Assembly (NCBI GenBank): GCA_023079485.1 | Contig: CM041083.1 | Coordinates: forward strand, 174,709,480 to 174,773,479 | From: Archilochus colubris | Lineage: Eukaryota > Chordata > Aves > Apodiformes > Trochilidae | Direction: 5' to 3' | Length of the DNA: 64,000 nucleotides | In this document: piece after piece, positions 52,601 to 64,000 of the stretch | Layout of the letters: every line of letters begins with the position of its first letter | Position numbering within the stretch: position 1 is the first letter of the stretch | Translations under genes and position numbers: made by a program | The notes under the pieces: generated by a model | What the model saw: only the letters and a program-made list of their open reading frames with translations | Database searches by the model: none | Told to the model about the DNA's origin: nothing

Positions 52601-55600
52601 TTTGCTCACAGGCTGGTCTGACCAGTCAATGGGTTTTGTTTTTTCTCCAGACAAAGCCCAGGCATGCTTATGGGGAGAGATTTTTTGTAGCAGTTCCTCC
52701 CAGAAGGCACCATGGGTGAGCCTGACTCTTCAACATGGCCCTATAGCCCCATACCATACACTGGTGTGAATCAACACCCACTTGCAGGTTCATGATACTC
52801 AGAGCTGCAGTGCAAACTTTGGATTATTTCAGACACTTTAAATGAAGAAAAAGAAAAGAAGGAAAAGCTCCATACCCTTCCTACTCATCCAAATCATGAT
52901 TCTTTCACCTAAGGGGCATCAATGGTGTCCCCAAGGACATCCAGGGAGAGGATGGGGTAGGAGTGATGCAGAAGGGGCATATGCTGGGCAGTGAGGATGT
53001 GAGACAGTCCATGTTACTCTGGGAAAGGGAGCAAGTCCTCTGTTTTATTATTTTTAGCAATGTAGGCATAGCTTTTGCTGTCTAGCCTTTCAGCTTGGTG
53101 TAGTGGAATTCAGACTCTCCTCCAGGTGCCCAAAGGAAAAAGCAAACATTGTTTTCCCATGGAGACCATCAGGCAGGAGTAAATCAGAGCAGCTGCCAGG
53201 AGCTGCACATCTCAAGGCCAGCCCTGCCCCTGCCCTAGCCGCCTCTGGCAGGAGGCTTTAGCAATAAAAATAGCTGATAGATATATCAGACCCTTGCCTG
53301 CACAACATGAGATCTCATCTGGAAGTTTTCACCACAGAGAAACTTTCTGTGTTGCAAAGTGCAACATCCACACGAGTTGGAGTGCTCAGTTTTGCTTTAT
53401 AAAAGGACCAAATTTTTTCAGCTTGAGCATCTTGCAGGACCACAGCATGGCAGAACCCTTATACATGTGCACCTACACAGTCTGTTACATCTCCCTTTTT
53501 TTTCTGTACCTTCCTTTGCACCAGGCATGCTGTCAGCTGCTGCACCTCAGCTGCAGCATGGAAAATTCCAGCCAAAACAGACGTATCTTCTATAAATTGC
53601 TTCATTCAATCATGAAGCACTCATATGACCATCTCACAAGATATTTTAACTGGAACAAACCCAGCAAGAATAGTCATGCAAAGATGATGAGGTCTTAACT
53701 CCGTAGTACCATGACCTTTTAGTTGATGGGAAAGAGCCTAGAAAGATTTTCTTGGGAATTGATTTTCCTCTTTAATGTTGCTAATTGCAGAAGTTGATAA
53801 TAAAGAGAACCTAGGTATCTCTAAATAAAAAAGGCATTCTCCTACTGTGGTTCACTTGCATGAAAACTGGTCCAAACATCTCCTAGATCTAAGGACTAAC
53901 AGAAATACAATCTGCAAAATAATTATTATAATCCATCAATTTCACAGAAATAAAGCAGAACAACAAACTATTATGATAGTAAATTGAATCATAAAATGGC
54001 AACATGCCAAGCTGTACATCAGCTGGATCTTTTTACTTCTCTGTTGGCAAAATAAAAAGGATTAGGGGAATGACTCATCTGTTGATTGGAATATCTGCTT
54101 TAAAGTTGCAAGGAAATTTGAACAACAACATTTAATAAGCAATAACTTACTGTGCAAAAGCTCTTGTTCACTTACAGCTCTGCTCCCTATCTTGTAAACA
54201 TGGATGCTCTGGAGCATCATGGAGCAGCAGAACCAAGCATGTCATTACCAGATTGTGTCTGGTGCTGTTTGCCATAATCCTAATAAATGGGGTCATATTA
54301 GCAACAACAACAAAAAAATGTTATGTATTTGCACAGGGGAAGACACTGGTTTTGAGTCATCAGTGACAATTGTAATTGGCTGCAGTGCAGTCAGGGTTTT
54401 AATCTTTCCTGCAAGTTTTTTCTCTTCCTATATGAAGTCTACATTCCTCTGATACACAGCTTGGATCCATGACACATCTGAAGTAATCTTTTTAAAAAGA
54501 AACTGATGCCTGAGCAGTGGGAAAGACATTCTGTTCAAACTCAGACTTCAACACATCCCCCACCCCCATTCCCTGTTCTGGGAGCAGCCAGCACTCTGCC
54601 CCACAGGCACTGGTGGGGGCTGGAAACCATCCAGCACCAAAGCCACTAGTGCCAGGGCCATCCTGGCAAACTGCCCTCCCATCTTCTCATCTCTACCTTG
54701 GACTCCTGCAGCCCAAGCTGCTGCTTTGTCTTCATCTTGCAAAACCCTGATGTCACCAGACATCTCAGCGAAACTCCAACTTCCCTGCACTCAGCAGGCT
54801 GGTGAGGATCTAGGCAAGAGATTTGTGTACGTGCTGTGTGGTTATGCCTCCAACTATGCATAAATTGCCCTGTGTTGGTGTTTGGCAATTGCCATCTGGT
54901 TTTCATTTTCTTTCACACCATAATTCATCACCTCCACCCCCACACATTTACAGTGCAACTGCCTTTCTGCTTTCAAGAAAATTTCAACTACACTGAGTGT
55001 GTTTTGATTTATTTTAACTGAACCCAGCAGACACTACCATCAAGTTGTTCTCCTTTAAATTTAAAGCAATTTGATTTGCAAATTTTAGCAAGAATGGATT
55101 AAATACTAAAATCTTAACTGATAAACTAAATGTTAAGAAGATGAAAGGACCAACCATAAAATAACCCTGCTCATCAGAATCTAGAAGAATACCCTGAAGA
55201 AGTATCTTAAGCACATTAAAACCCAAAAAGCTATATAAGCAATAAGAATAATAGTGAGTAATTAGAAATGGTGGTTTTCCTCTCTAAAGATTGTACAACA
55301 CCTATTGTAGCTCAGTACAGGAAATTATTTGTTTAATACTTCTTGTGACTCAAGTTACTATTTCTGTTTGCAAAAGACTGGAAGCATCTTTCATTAAAAG
55401 TTGGGTTTTTTTGTTTTTTTTTTTTTAATCTGACACTGAGAGGGGAGACAACTCTTCTCTATGTGTATCTGTGTACAGACAGGTTGAGAAAGAAAAAAAT
55501 TAAAGCTAGAAAGGAGCAAAGATATAGCTGACTGCAGAAGTAACAAAAATGTGTAACTGGCAAATCAGGAAGAATGCATTTGTTGTAGGTCCTCGAGACT

Positions 55601-58600
55601 TACACTGAACAGTTTTCTCCCATATACTGGAAACACCATTAGACACCAGCTGTAAGGAAAACAAGAAAAAGAGAATAAGATTCTCTGGTCATCTCTGGTG
55701 GCATGGAATATTTTCTTTCTCAGTAACACCAAAAGCCCACTTTGCATTGTAATTTCATGTGCTACCCAGCTATGTGTTAGGGTTCACTTTGCACAACAGT
55801 TATTTTCACCATGTGATGCTGTATGCTAAGGTATTATGAATTGTGAACAGGATTGCCAGGTTAAAGAGACATTGTCAAAAACGTTATTTATATGCACATA
55901 TGAACATTAAAAACCTTGTTAAGTCTACTACCTCCAGCAGGCAAAAACGTGGGAAGTGTCAGAGTTAATGCTATCTGTTGTTATCCTCAATCTGTCCTTT
56001 CCCTACATGCATCATGGCTACAATCTTTAATAATGTGATTGCCAATTTATTTTCTCCCCAGGGCCTCCTGTCCTATTCAGTGTCCTCTGCTGGATGCTCC
56101 TCCTCCAGTTCCCTGTTCCTCAGACATCTCCAGGCTCACTGCAATGCCAAACATGCACATATTTTCCACAGGAATAACAAGTGGAAATTATCTCATGCAG
56201 AGGATATGTCCTTTGCTGAATTTAAGGCCATATTTAGTAGGAAGGCACTAGAGCTTTTACATGTTTTATAATTTTTCTAAATAAGTGGAAAGCAATATAC
56301 TTTTCTAGAAGTCACTGATTTCAGCAGTATATATAACAAATCTACTGCATTGATTATTTCAGCCTGTCCTGGATAGTTCAGCTTCAGAGGTCAAAAGCAA
56401 AGAAAACCAGTACTTAATAAAGGCAAATACAGGAAACTTGCAGTTTGGAGACAGTTAACTTTACTCTACCACACAACTCATATTTTTATAAGCCCTCTGT
56501 GATCCCTGGGATTTTGTTCAGCAGTCTTGTTGAAAAATAGGAAGGGGACACCAGAGGTCACCCTAACACTTGTCCCAAAATAAGACTCCTGCTTAAAACT
56601 GGGAGTAGGAGGTGTCTGGGGTTGGTGCTGTTCCTTCAGGGTATTCTCTAGGTGAGTGGGATTGATACAAAACAAAATCCACTCACGTTAAAGATCCAAA
56701 GCATTCTCCAGGCTGTGGAGAGACATTCATGCACCTGACAGGTACAGGAGCAGCGGCCAGCTTCCCTGTTTTATTGGAGTGAGAGGGAAAAAAAAGAGGA
56801 CAAACACAAGGGGCTAGGTCTTGCATTCACCCACTCAAAAGACTAAGGTCAGGCAATTAAAGCAACTATGGCAGCTAAAATAGTCTTATCCAGTAACAAG
56901 AATGAAGCAACCTAGTCCCATTTTTCCCATAGCTTCTGGGTTGCCAGTGTGGCTTCAGTTTTGCCCTTCATCCCTCCCCCACTGCATCTGATACTTGAGC
57001 TATATAAAAGGCTAAAAAAATTCTCTGCTGAATTTTAAAAAAGCAGCAGCATTTGCATTTTGAACACCCAGCTGTTCAGGACTCAGCTCGTTGAATTTTT
57101 ACGCTTCAGAGGATGCACCCAGTTTTGCCACTCAGCCTCGCCCAGGAGGCACGGGCTAGCAAATGATGAGCAGTGGGATTACCAGCCATTCAGCCTGCCC
57201 TTGTTTATTTAAATATCACAAATTGCCATTCCTGCTTTGGATTTTAAACCAGGATTTAAAAACACTTCAGGATTTTAAATACTTCAGATTTTAAACCAGG
57301 ATCCCAGGGATAGCTCAATCCCAGCACTAGCTCTCTAAATGTATGCCCCTGTAATCACATTTAATTTCATTAGGCTTACATAAAGCTTTGTCTAAGAAAA
57401 TGGATATATTTCCAGCCTGTCTCATAGACTCATTAAATGTCACTGTGGTCTCCTTAAATTCTGAATGCTTTGTTTACTTGGGTTCGCCTCAAAACACATC
57501 ACAGAGATAAATAAATCCTTCCACAGGCTAACAAGTATGTTAATAATAAAACTTTTTAGAAGGTGCTCAGATTTTCCTCTCTCTTTATTTTTGCACTGTT
57601 TCCATTATCTGTAATGTGCTTATGTCAAGCTCTCTTGGCAAGATGCAGCCTTTCATCTCATGTATTGTGTAGTGCCAAGCACCTCTTTCTTTTGAAACAA
57701 TTACAGTGTTCAAGATTTTTAGATCAAGCTGCAAATGTTTCTTCTCTGATAAAGATTTTGGGTCAAGTAGCTATTATTCCTTTCTTATCCCAGATGAAAT
57801 TTCTCCGAAGTAGAACAGTGAGAACTGAATATGTCATAAAATCCATTAAAACCCGTACACTGGGATTAATGCAGTGAGTTAGATGGGCACAATAGCACTT
57901 TTTTGGACACTTTCACATCAAAGTGAACCTTCTTTTGGAAGCATGGAGGTTTGGGGTTGGCTTATCGGTCTTACTGCATCACATATTTCCTTTCCTTTAC
58001 ACCAACCCATTTCCTTGGCAATGGCCCCCAGGGCAGGGCCTGTCTGTTGCATGCATGTACAGTGCAAACACAGCAGGGAAATGCTGCTGATACTGGGTCA
58101 CGTAGGCTGCTTCATTATGGAAGCATTAGTTACTGCTCTTCTCTCCCAGCATGCCTCTGACCCAGACAACATCAATAAAGATTAAATAAAAATGACATAC
58201 ATATATATATATATGAAAATTAGAGTATAGATACTGCATCTGCTAAGTGCACTTCTCCTAATATCTTTGGTTTTATATATATAAATATATGTATATGTTC
58301 ATATGTAGGAGATGCAATACATACAACCTAGAATTTGTAACAGGACTTCTTCTTGAGCAAGTCAAGATTTGCTGGGGAAAGTGACATCCTTTATTATACC
58401 TAGTAAGATAGCTTAAAAAATAAAATAATTGCACAAGGTCTTGCATCCCCAAAATCTCATCCCCTATCTTACAGTGCCACAGCTGCACTAATAAGAGACA
58501 GTATTTTTTCCTCACAAATGTGACCATGCTTCTGTTTGCAGACCACTGAGGGTTTTTACCCAAAACAGTGTGATTGCTTCCTCTGCTGGAGAAGGAAGGT

Positions 58601-61600
58601 TAGTCTGCTTTTTCAGGTAAGCTGTGTCCTTCTTTGCAATGGCTAGTGAAGAAAACAACCTTTTTTAACATAAGTCACTCCAGTGCTGTCAGGATTTCCT
58701 GACTTGCAATCCGTCCTTCTTCTCCCATGCACTGCCAAGGAGCTGTGTGTAAGGATGAAGACACATTGCTAAAAAAGATGCATGGGGATGGAGAAGCAGT
58801 GACCAAAAAGCAGCAAGACAGAGAGGAGGTAAGAACATACTGGGGGCTGGGAGTAGCAGCCCTCAGCAGCTGGGTGAGCTCCGGAGTTGGACCCAGACAG
58901 CTTGGCTGGGGACAGGGCCCATGGCCATGCAGCTTGGCCACATGCAGGGAGAAGGTGTCTGCTGTGTGCTCACAGGACAGGTAGGCACCACATGAAGCAC
59001 TGGGTCCCCTGAGGGGCTTCCTCATAACTCCAGGGTGACCCTGTGCTCCTGGGAGAGCTGGAAGGGCAGCTTTGTGTACCTGAGCACTGGGAACAGGGAG
59101 GCAGAGGCACTGGGAAATAGTTGTCTGCTACTAGAACAGCTTGACTCTATTAATAGTAATAGATTAATTAATAAGACGTGTTTTATAAATACTGGCTGTA
59201 ATCTGTGTTTTCTACTGACTCCATTGCCTGTGAGAAAGAATGAAATTTGCAACAAGGAGTTTGAATAATCCATAAAACTTAAACAAGCTGGAGGAATTAA
59301 AAATATTTGGGGTAACTTTTAAGGCGGTACCTTTGAAAATGCTGTTCTTATGGGGATGCATGGCCCAGCAGAGAGCTCCTGATTTTCTGTTTGCCCAGTC
59401 TCCATCACAAAGCCCCATTAAGGCACCACCCCAGGGGCACATTGTGGTATCTCTTAGGTATTGTACCATCTCCCACTCTAGGAGCATTTTTCATTCATAA
59501 AGTCTTTGAAGTTAAACTGGGCTGCAAGCCCTGCTGAAGACCAAGTGTGGAATATGCTAGGTAGAATCACTCCCCTCTCTTCCCCCTGACCTCCATGTCT
59601 CCTCCTTAACTGATTAAAAGCATCTCCACTGCAAGATTTATACACCTTGAAGCACATGTCCCTAATATGATGATATCTTCCTTCCTTTCATTTTTACAGC
59701 ATCCCTGTAGAGATAAGTGTGGGTAATTGCTTGCAGATAGATCAATCTTCCACTGCTATGAACATTGCATCTGGGACATAGGAAGAGGCCCCATTTGAGA
59801 GCTAGCAGTTATCTTCTTCTAGTTCCAGATACACTCATGCACGTGAGGATGAACCAACACAACCATCACCCTTGTGTCTTAGCTGGAGATTATTAAAATG
59901 CTTGACAAAGCACCTTCACTTTCATTCCAAGGTTTTTTCAAGTACTACAGTCCCTGAACAAAATTAGCTTTCGCTTGGGCTACCTCACATTTGTGTCAGA
60001 CCACAGGTGTTGATGTGTATCAGCAAAATGTAGTATTTTTGCTATTTCATTACCTGAGGCAGCAAATATAGTGCTTTTCATCTTTAGGACAGTGTACATG
60101 TGCCACAAGCTGCCAAGGTATGCACCTTGGGGACACTATCTAAGCTGACCAAACTGAAGTAAGGGCAAGTTCAGCCACCGCTGCCAAAGCTTTCCATTTT
60201 CAGTAAGACCAATGAATGAACTTCCTGACTATGTTGTATTCAGAAAGTACCTTCAACACCAAAACCTTATATTTGCAAACTCTCATATTCCTTTCAAGCT
60301 CTCTTCTCCTGCATACCAGACACCATGTCTCTGCCCAGCTTTATTCTTCATCTCACCTTTGCATACCAGCAGACTCTATGTCCTCACTGAGTTCTGAAGC
60401 CAAACTAATTTGGAGCAAACTAATTAGCAAGCTAATTTGTAGGGAAGAAGGCATGCTCACACAGAAGCCTTAAATGATGAGATGCTGATGGTATCAAACA
60501 TGGTAGCTAGCTATAGTCAAGGTTTTTTAACAGACTCTTCTTCCCCTTCTTTCTGGTATTTCGAGTTACACTGTAGCCTTCCTGAGATTGGAATGGGAAA
60601 TAACAGCCAGAATTGGCTGGAGTATTCAAAATGAGCGTGCACCAGAAATTCACATAATTGCATTGAAATGCTTTCTGTTTGATCACCTGGTACTTTCTTT
60701 GTACCTCCTATTATTATCTTTGATTTCTAATTCCTGCCAAGTTTGGCAGCTGATTTTTTCATAGAACCATCTTCTACACAGCCAGTGATCATTTCCTAAA
60801 AGCCAGTATGTATCTAAGCTACCATAGATTATATAAAATTAAACTTTTAAAGAAATTGTACCTGATCTCATATTTATCAATGTTATAAGCCACTTGCCAT
60901 TTTACTGCCCAGTTATTCAGTCTCATGCCACTTTTCTACAAGTCATTGCAGCTTTTGTCTTTATTTTCAAGCCTGAGTAGCTTGGTGTTGTCAGTAAATT
61001 CTACCCCTGACTTCCTAAATCCATTTCCAGGTCATTTATTGATACACTAAGCTCCACAGAACTAGTTTTTAATAGACTTTTATAATATGTTATATAGTCA
61101 TGTATAGTTTTATAATTTTTTGACTGGACATCCAAAATTAACCCTTCTTTCTTATTCCACACAGTGACTTCCTGAACGCTTGGCAAGAGATGCTGTTGAG
61201 AGCTTTCTGAAAAATCAAGCAAACTTCACTAGCCTGACAGACACACTTCACACACAAACTTCACACACCCTGACAGACATGTTCAGAGATGCTTCCAAAA
61301 CCCTCTAATAAGTAGAGTTCACAGGTGCATATCCAATGCATCTACTCTTTCATTATGTCTTATGTTAATTGGCAAGGTACACACATTAGTTCTATTGGAT
61401 CTCTCTGATAGTGAACCCATGGTGTGTTTTTTGTTGGTTTCTTTGTTGTTTTTGTTTCCTTTAAGACATATTTGCCATTTTTCCCTTTCCCTTGGTATTA
61501 AGACATTTTGAAGCAAAAGTTAGTATTTCAGAAGTCTTCTGGAATTCACCTTAATGAATTGAACACCTGCTAGCAACTCGTCAGTTTAACAAGTCATTTA

Positions 61601-61669
61601 CTGACACTTCCATTTCAGCCAGATCTTCTGATTAAGACTGTCAAAAAAAGTTAACAGCATAGAAAGTTT
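49691..61669. other. Single-copy-like DNA with simple repeats, no gene recognised
   Basis: Simple repeats include (TTTG)n at about 50418-50443, AAC triplets near 51812, (TA)n near 52330, 58196 and 58272, and a T-run near 55410. A possible donor GAG/GTAAGAAC after an open stretch (58727-58828) could mark an exon but has no supporting homology. Nothing else can be supported. Confidence 0.5.
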
Positions 61670-62006
61670 TACAGCTCTCTTCAACTGCCTCAAGGGAGGT
61701 TGGAGGGAGGAGGGAAACAGCCTCTCCTCCTTGGTGATCTGGCATAGAAGCAGAGGGAATGGATGGGAACTGCACCAGGGGAGGTTTAGGTTAGATGTTA
61801 GGAAACATTTTTTCACTGAGAGGGTTGTCAGGCATTGGAATGTCCTGCCCAGGACAGTGCTGGAGTCACCATCCCTGGAGGTGTTTAAAACATGTTTAGT
61901 CCTGGTCCTTAAGGACATGGTTTAGTAGTTAGAAGATGGTATTGGTCCAAAGTTGGACTGGATGATCTTGGAGGTTTCCTCTAACCTAAACATTCTATGA
62001 TTCTGT
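61670..62006 (+). mobile_element. CR1 3' end
   Basis: It encodes [22 protein letters not shown] and the 3' UTR (GGACTGGATGATCTTGGAGG), ending ATTCTATGATTCTGTAA. It is a typical 5'-truncated CR1. Confidence 0.9.
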
Positions 62007-63485
62007 AACAGCAAGTATAAATAAAAAAAGTCAGTATCTCTTCTCTCTTCTTCCAGACAGTTTTTTGGTTGGTTGGTTTTTACACTTTGACCACCTAGTC
62101 ACCCAAATCCTTTGACAACTGTCAGAGACAGTACTGTACTAAGAGCTCAAAGCAGAAACAAATCCAGCCACATCAAATCCTGGGAAGGCAGTGTTGGCTC
62201 CTGCACAGCACACAGACAGGTTTAGTGTTGCAAGTTCTAATATCCAGACTTTGTCACACGTTAAACATTGTTTTAGATCAGTTTTTATTAAAAAATGCTG
62301 TGAAAACATTTTGAAATTAAAGCCTTACCAGTTTTCCACTGCAAGGCAAGGTTTCTTATCTATACAGTTTAGACAAGGAACAGAGCAAGAGATGACTCAG
62401 TTATTATGTGTAAATGACTCCATGGGGATAAGAAAAAAAATTTTCCATACTAGTTCTCCAAACTACCTGAAAACAGAAAACATGAAGTTGAAGACAAATC
62501 CAGACTAACTGTAAAGTTTGCCCTTTATAAGGGTGTTCATTGACTACTAAGAAGGATTAAAACACACAGACCTTAGATATTAAAGATATTTCTTAAATCT
62601 TAATTTGCTTGGAAGTGATCCCATCATAGTTCAGACAGAATAAGATTATTTCTGTTGTAAGTGGGCAAAAATTTTATGACTGTTTTGCAGATAGAATTAC
62701 ACAATCATACTTGGTTTACTCAGCTCAAAACCACGTGATCTTATAATAAAGTGTGTCTATTCAATATCTCACTTGTATCAGTGTTACTTCGGCTTCAATG
62801 CAGTGACAAATTATCCTGTATGCATCTATTAATATGCTCATTTCAAATTTCATTATAAGAAACATGGCTTAGGTGCTTGATAAACACTGAAAGACAAATA
62901 TTTTGAATCACTTACCCCGAGGACAGCCCACGTTCAAAATTTTCCATGACAGCTTCTGGCAAATAGAATTGTTGCAGATGCAACCCCCTCCTCCCCCCAA
63001 AGTAGAATAGAGTAATAATACAAAATCAGAGCAAGGTTTTTGGAAAAAAGTTGAGAAAGAAGGAATAGAATAAAACTGGTGAATGAGATCCCATAAGCTT
63101 AGCTCTAATTTCACTCAGGGTCAGTTCTGTAGGGAAATATACTGGCATTGCTCTCTTGGTATAATTATGCTGCTATAGTTACACTATGACAAATTACTGT
63201 TTTCAGAGCAATATAACAGGAGCAATTCCATTGAAATCAATGATAAAACAACTAGAAAAATCCATGTTGTCTCTGGACACCTACTTACTGATTTTTCTTT
63301 TTTCTAGGAAAAACAATGGAAATAAATAAAAGATGGACATAAATCCCTTAGTAATAAGCCCAAAATGGCTATAATACAATCATCTGCTTATGTTTAAGCA
63401 ATCTATTTTGAAAAGAGAAAGGAAGTCCACAGCAATTCACTATCTTTGCTGATTTACCCCAAATCTTCAGATATTACAAGCTGTT
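62007..63485. other. Single-copy-like DNA, nothing recognised
   Basis: AT-rich, with no coding or repeat signature seen. Confidence 0.4.
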
Positions 63486-63521
63486 TACATTTGCTAGCAT
63501 ATGTATATGCTAGCAAATGTA
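63486..63521. repeat. Perfect 16-bp inverted repeat, 4-nt loop
   Basis: TACATTTGCTAGCATA (63486-63501), loop TGTA, then TATGCTAGCAAATGTA (63506-63521). It could extrude as a cruciform and directly abuts the TA-rich microsatellite. Confidence 0.95.
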
Positions 63522-63618
63522 TGTATACATGTATATATATATGTATGTATATATATGTATATATATGTATATATATGTATATATATGTATATATATGTAT
63601 ATATATGTATATATATAC
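63522..63618. repeat. TA-rich microsatellite, ~10-bp unit GTATATATAT
   Basis: About eight repeats of GTATATATAT with minor irregularities at the left end. Short open frames across it are spurious. Confidence 0.9.
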
Positions 63619-64000
63619 ACACCACATCTGATGGCATACACTGATATGCCAAGCATCAGCAGAGGTTTGGTGCCCTCTTATGTTTTATATAAGCAACTTC
63701 AGTGATTGCACTTGAAGGCTTCTCAGGTTCCAAATTGTTAAGAAAGTTTCATCTAAGATACCTATTTAATTATTCTAAAAGGTTAAAAATAATTTTAGGG
63801 TGGGAAACTTACAGTCTCTATGTACCTTCCTCCCCCTCCAGCTGTTATTGAGACAGTTCTGTCTCAGTAAACTGATCTAGTATGGTACAAACCTGATTCA
63901 GATACTGCTCATCAGTAGATGACTATGATAACAAACAGACCCAACCAAACCAACAACAAAAATAAACCCAATTCAAACCAGAAGGCTGGTTAGCACCACA
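63619..64000. other. Single-copy-like DNA to window end
   Basis: No feature recognised. Confidence 0.4.

Noticed and set aside
58727..58984. Possible host exon with a GTAAGAAC donor
   Set aside because: The donor is good, but there is no convincing acceptor, no recognisable protein family and no neighbouring exon.
63446..63705. Tyr/Ile/Met-rich ORFs near the window end
   Set aside because: They are translations of the TA-rich microsatellite.

Overview
The window is vertebrate nuclear DNA, almost certainly from a bird. Its first 44.5 kb are packed with CR1 (chicken repeat 1) LINEs, most of them ending in the diagnostic ATTCTATG octamer array, with class II endogenous retroviruses (ERVs) inserted into them. 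No bacterial, plasmid or organellar features were seen. Several CR1 copies keep long open frames, so CR1 was recently active here. A CR1-rich lineage (for example woodpeckers, hoopoes or hornbills) or an ERV/CR1-rich compartment such as a W chromosome would fit, but both are inference.

Layout, 1-44.5 kb. Two young CR1 subfamilies alternate. I call them A (copies at 1-4628, 23147-31661, 35243-36153, 39053-40659) and B (4629-5121, 11192-11533, 12452-12715, 12776-17942, 17943-22071, 36154-37705). Older CR1s lie at 33798-34040, 38300-40965 and 40966-44545. Full-length copies carry a GC-rich 5' UTR promoter, ORF1 (Cys motif, coiled coil, SGNH-esterase-like domain) and ORF2 (APE endonuclease plus reverse transcriptase). 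ERVs sit in or next to these copies. ERV1 (5122-11191) is a gag-pro-pol provirus without env, with a tRNA-Ala-like primer site. ERV2 (14243-17606) is a relative that lacks its 5' LTR and most of pol. ERV3 (31662-33797) is a 3' half-provirus of the same group. ERV4 (24726-29157) has two LTRs that look identical, a perfect 6-bp target duplication and a tRNA-Trp-like primer site, but has lost capsid, nucleocapsid, integrase and most of surface env. Solo or partial LTRs lie at 2592-2904, 11534-12451, 21368-21514, 22072-22813 (followed by an env fragment), 34930-35242 and 37706-38110.

Layout, 44.5-64 kb. A CpG-rich segment (44566-45255) marks the change to AT-rich, mostly single-copy DNA. There I can support only three CR1 tails (two on the minus strand), simple repeats and a perfect 16-bp hairpin. 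No host exon could be identified with confidence.

The most interesting observation is at the CR1 ORF1/ORF2 junction. In all five copies that retain it, ORF2 lies in the -1 frame relative to ORF1, has no AUG before the endonuclease domain, and the last two sense codons of ORF1 form the heptamer U UUA AAC directly before the UAG stop. This is a textbook -1 ribosomal frameshift site and suggests that CR1 ORF2 protein could be made as an ORF1-ORF2 fusion. Other leads are the recently integrated but gutted ERV4 with an in-frame Gag(MA)-dUTPase-protease fusion, the LTR-less 5' end of ERV2 inside an intact target duplication, a duplicated CCAAT/GC-box promoter module in CR1, loss of a catalytic Asp in the esterase of CR1 subfamily A, and a 580-nt pure purine tract apparently grown out of CR1 ORF1.
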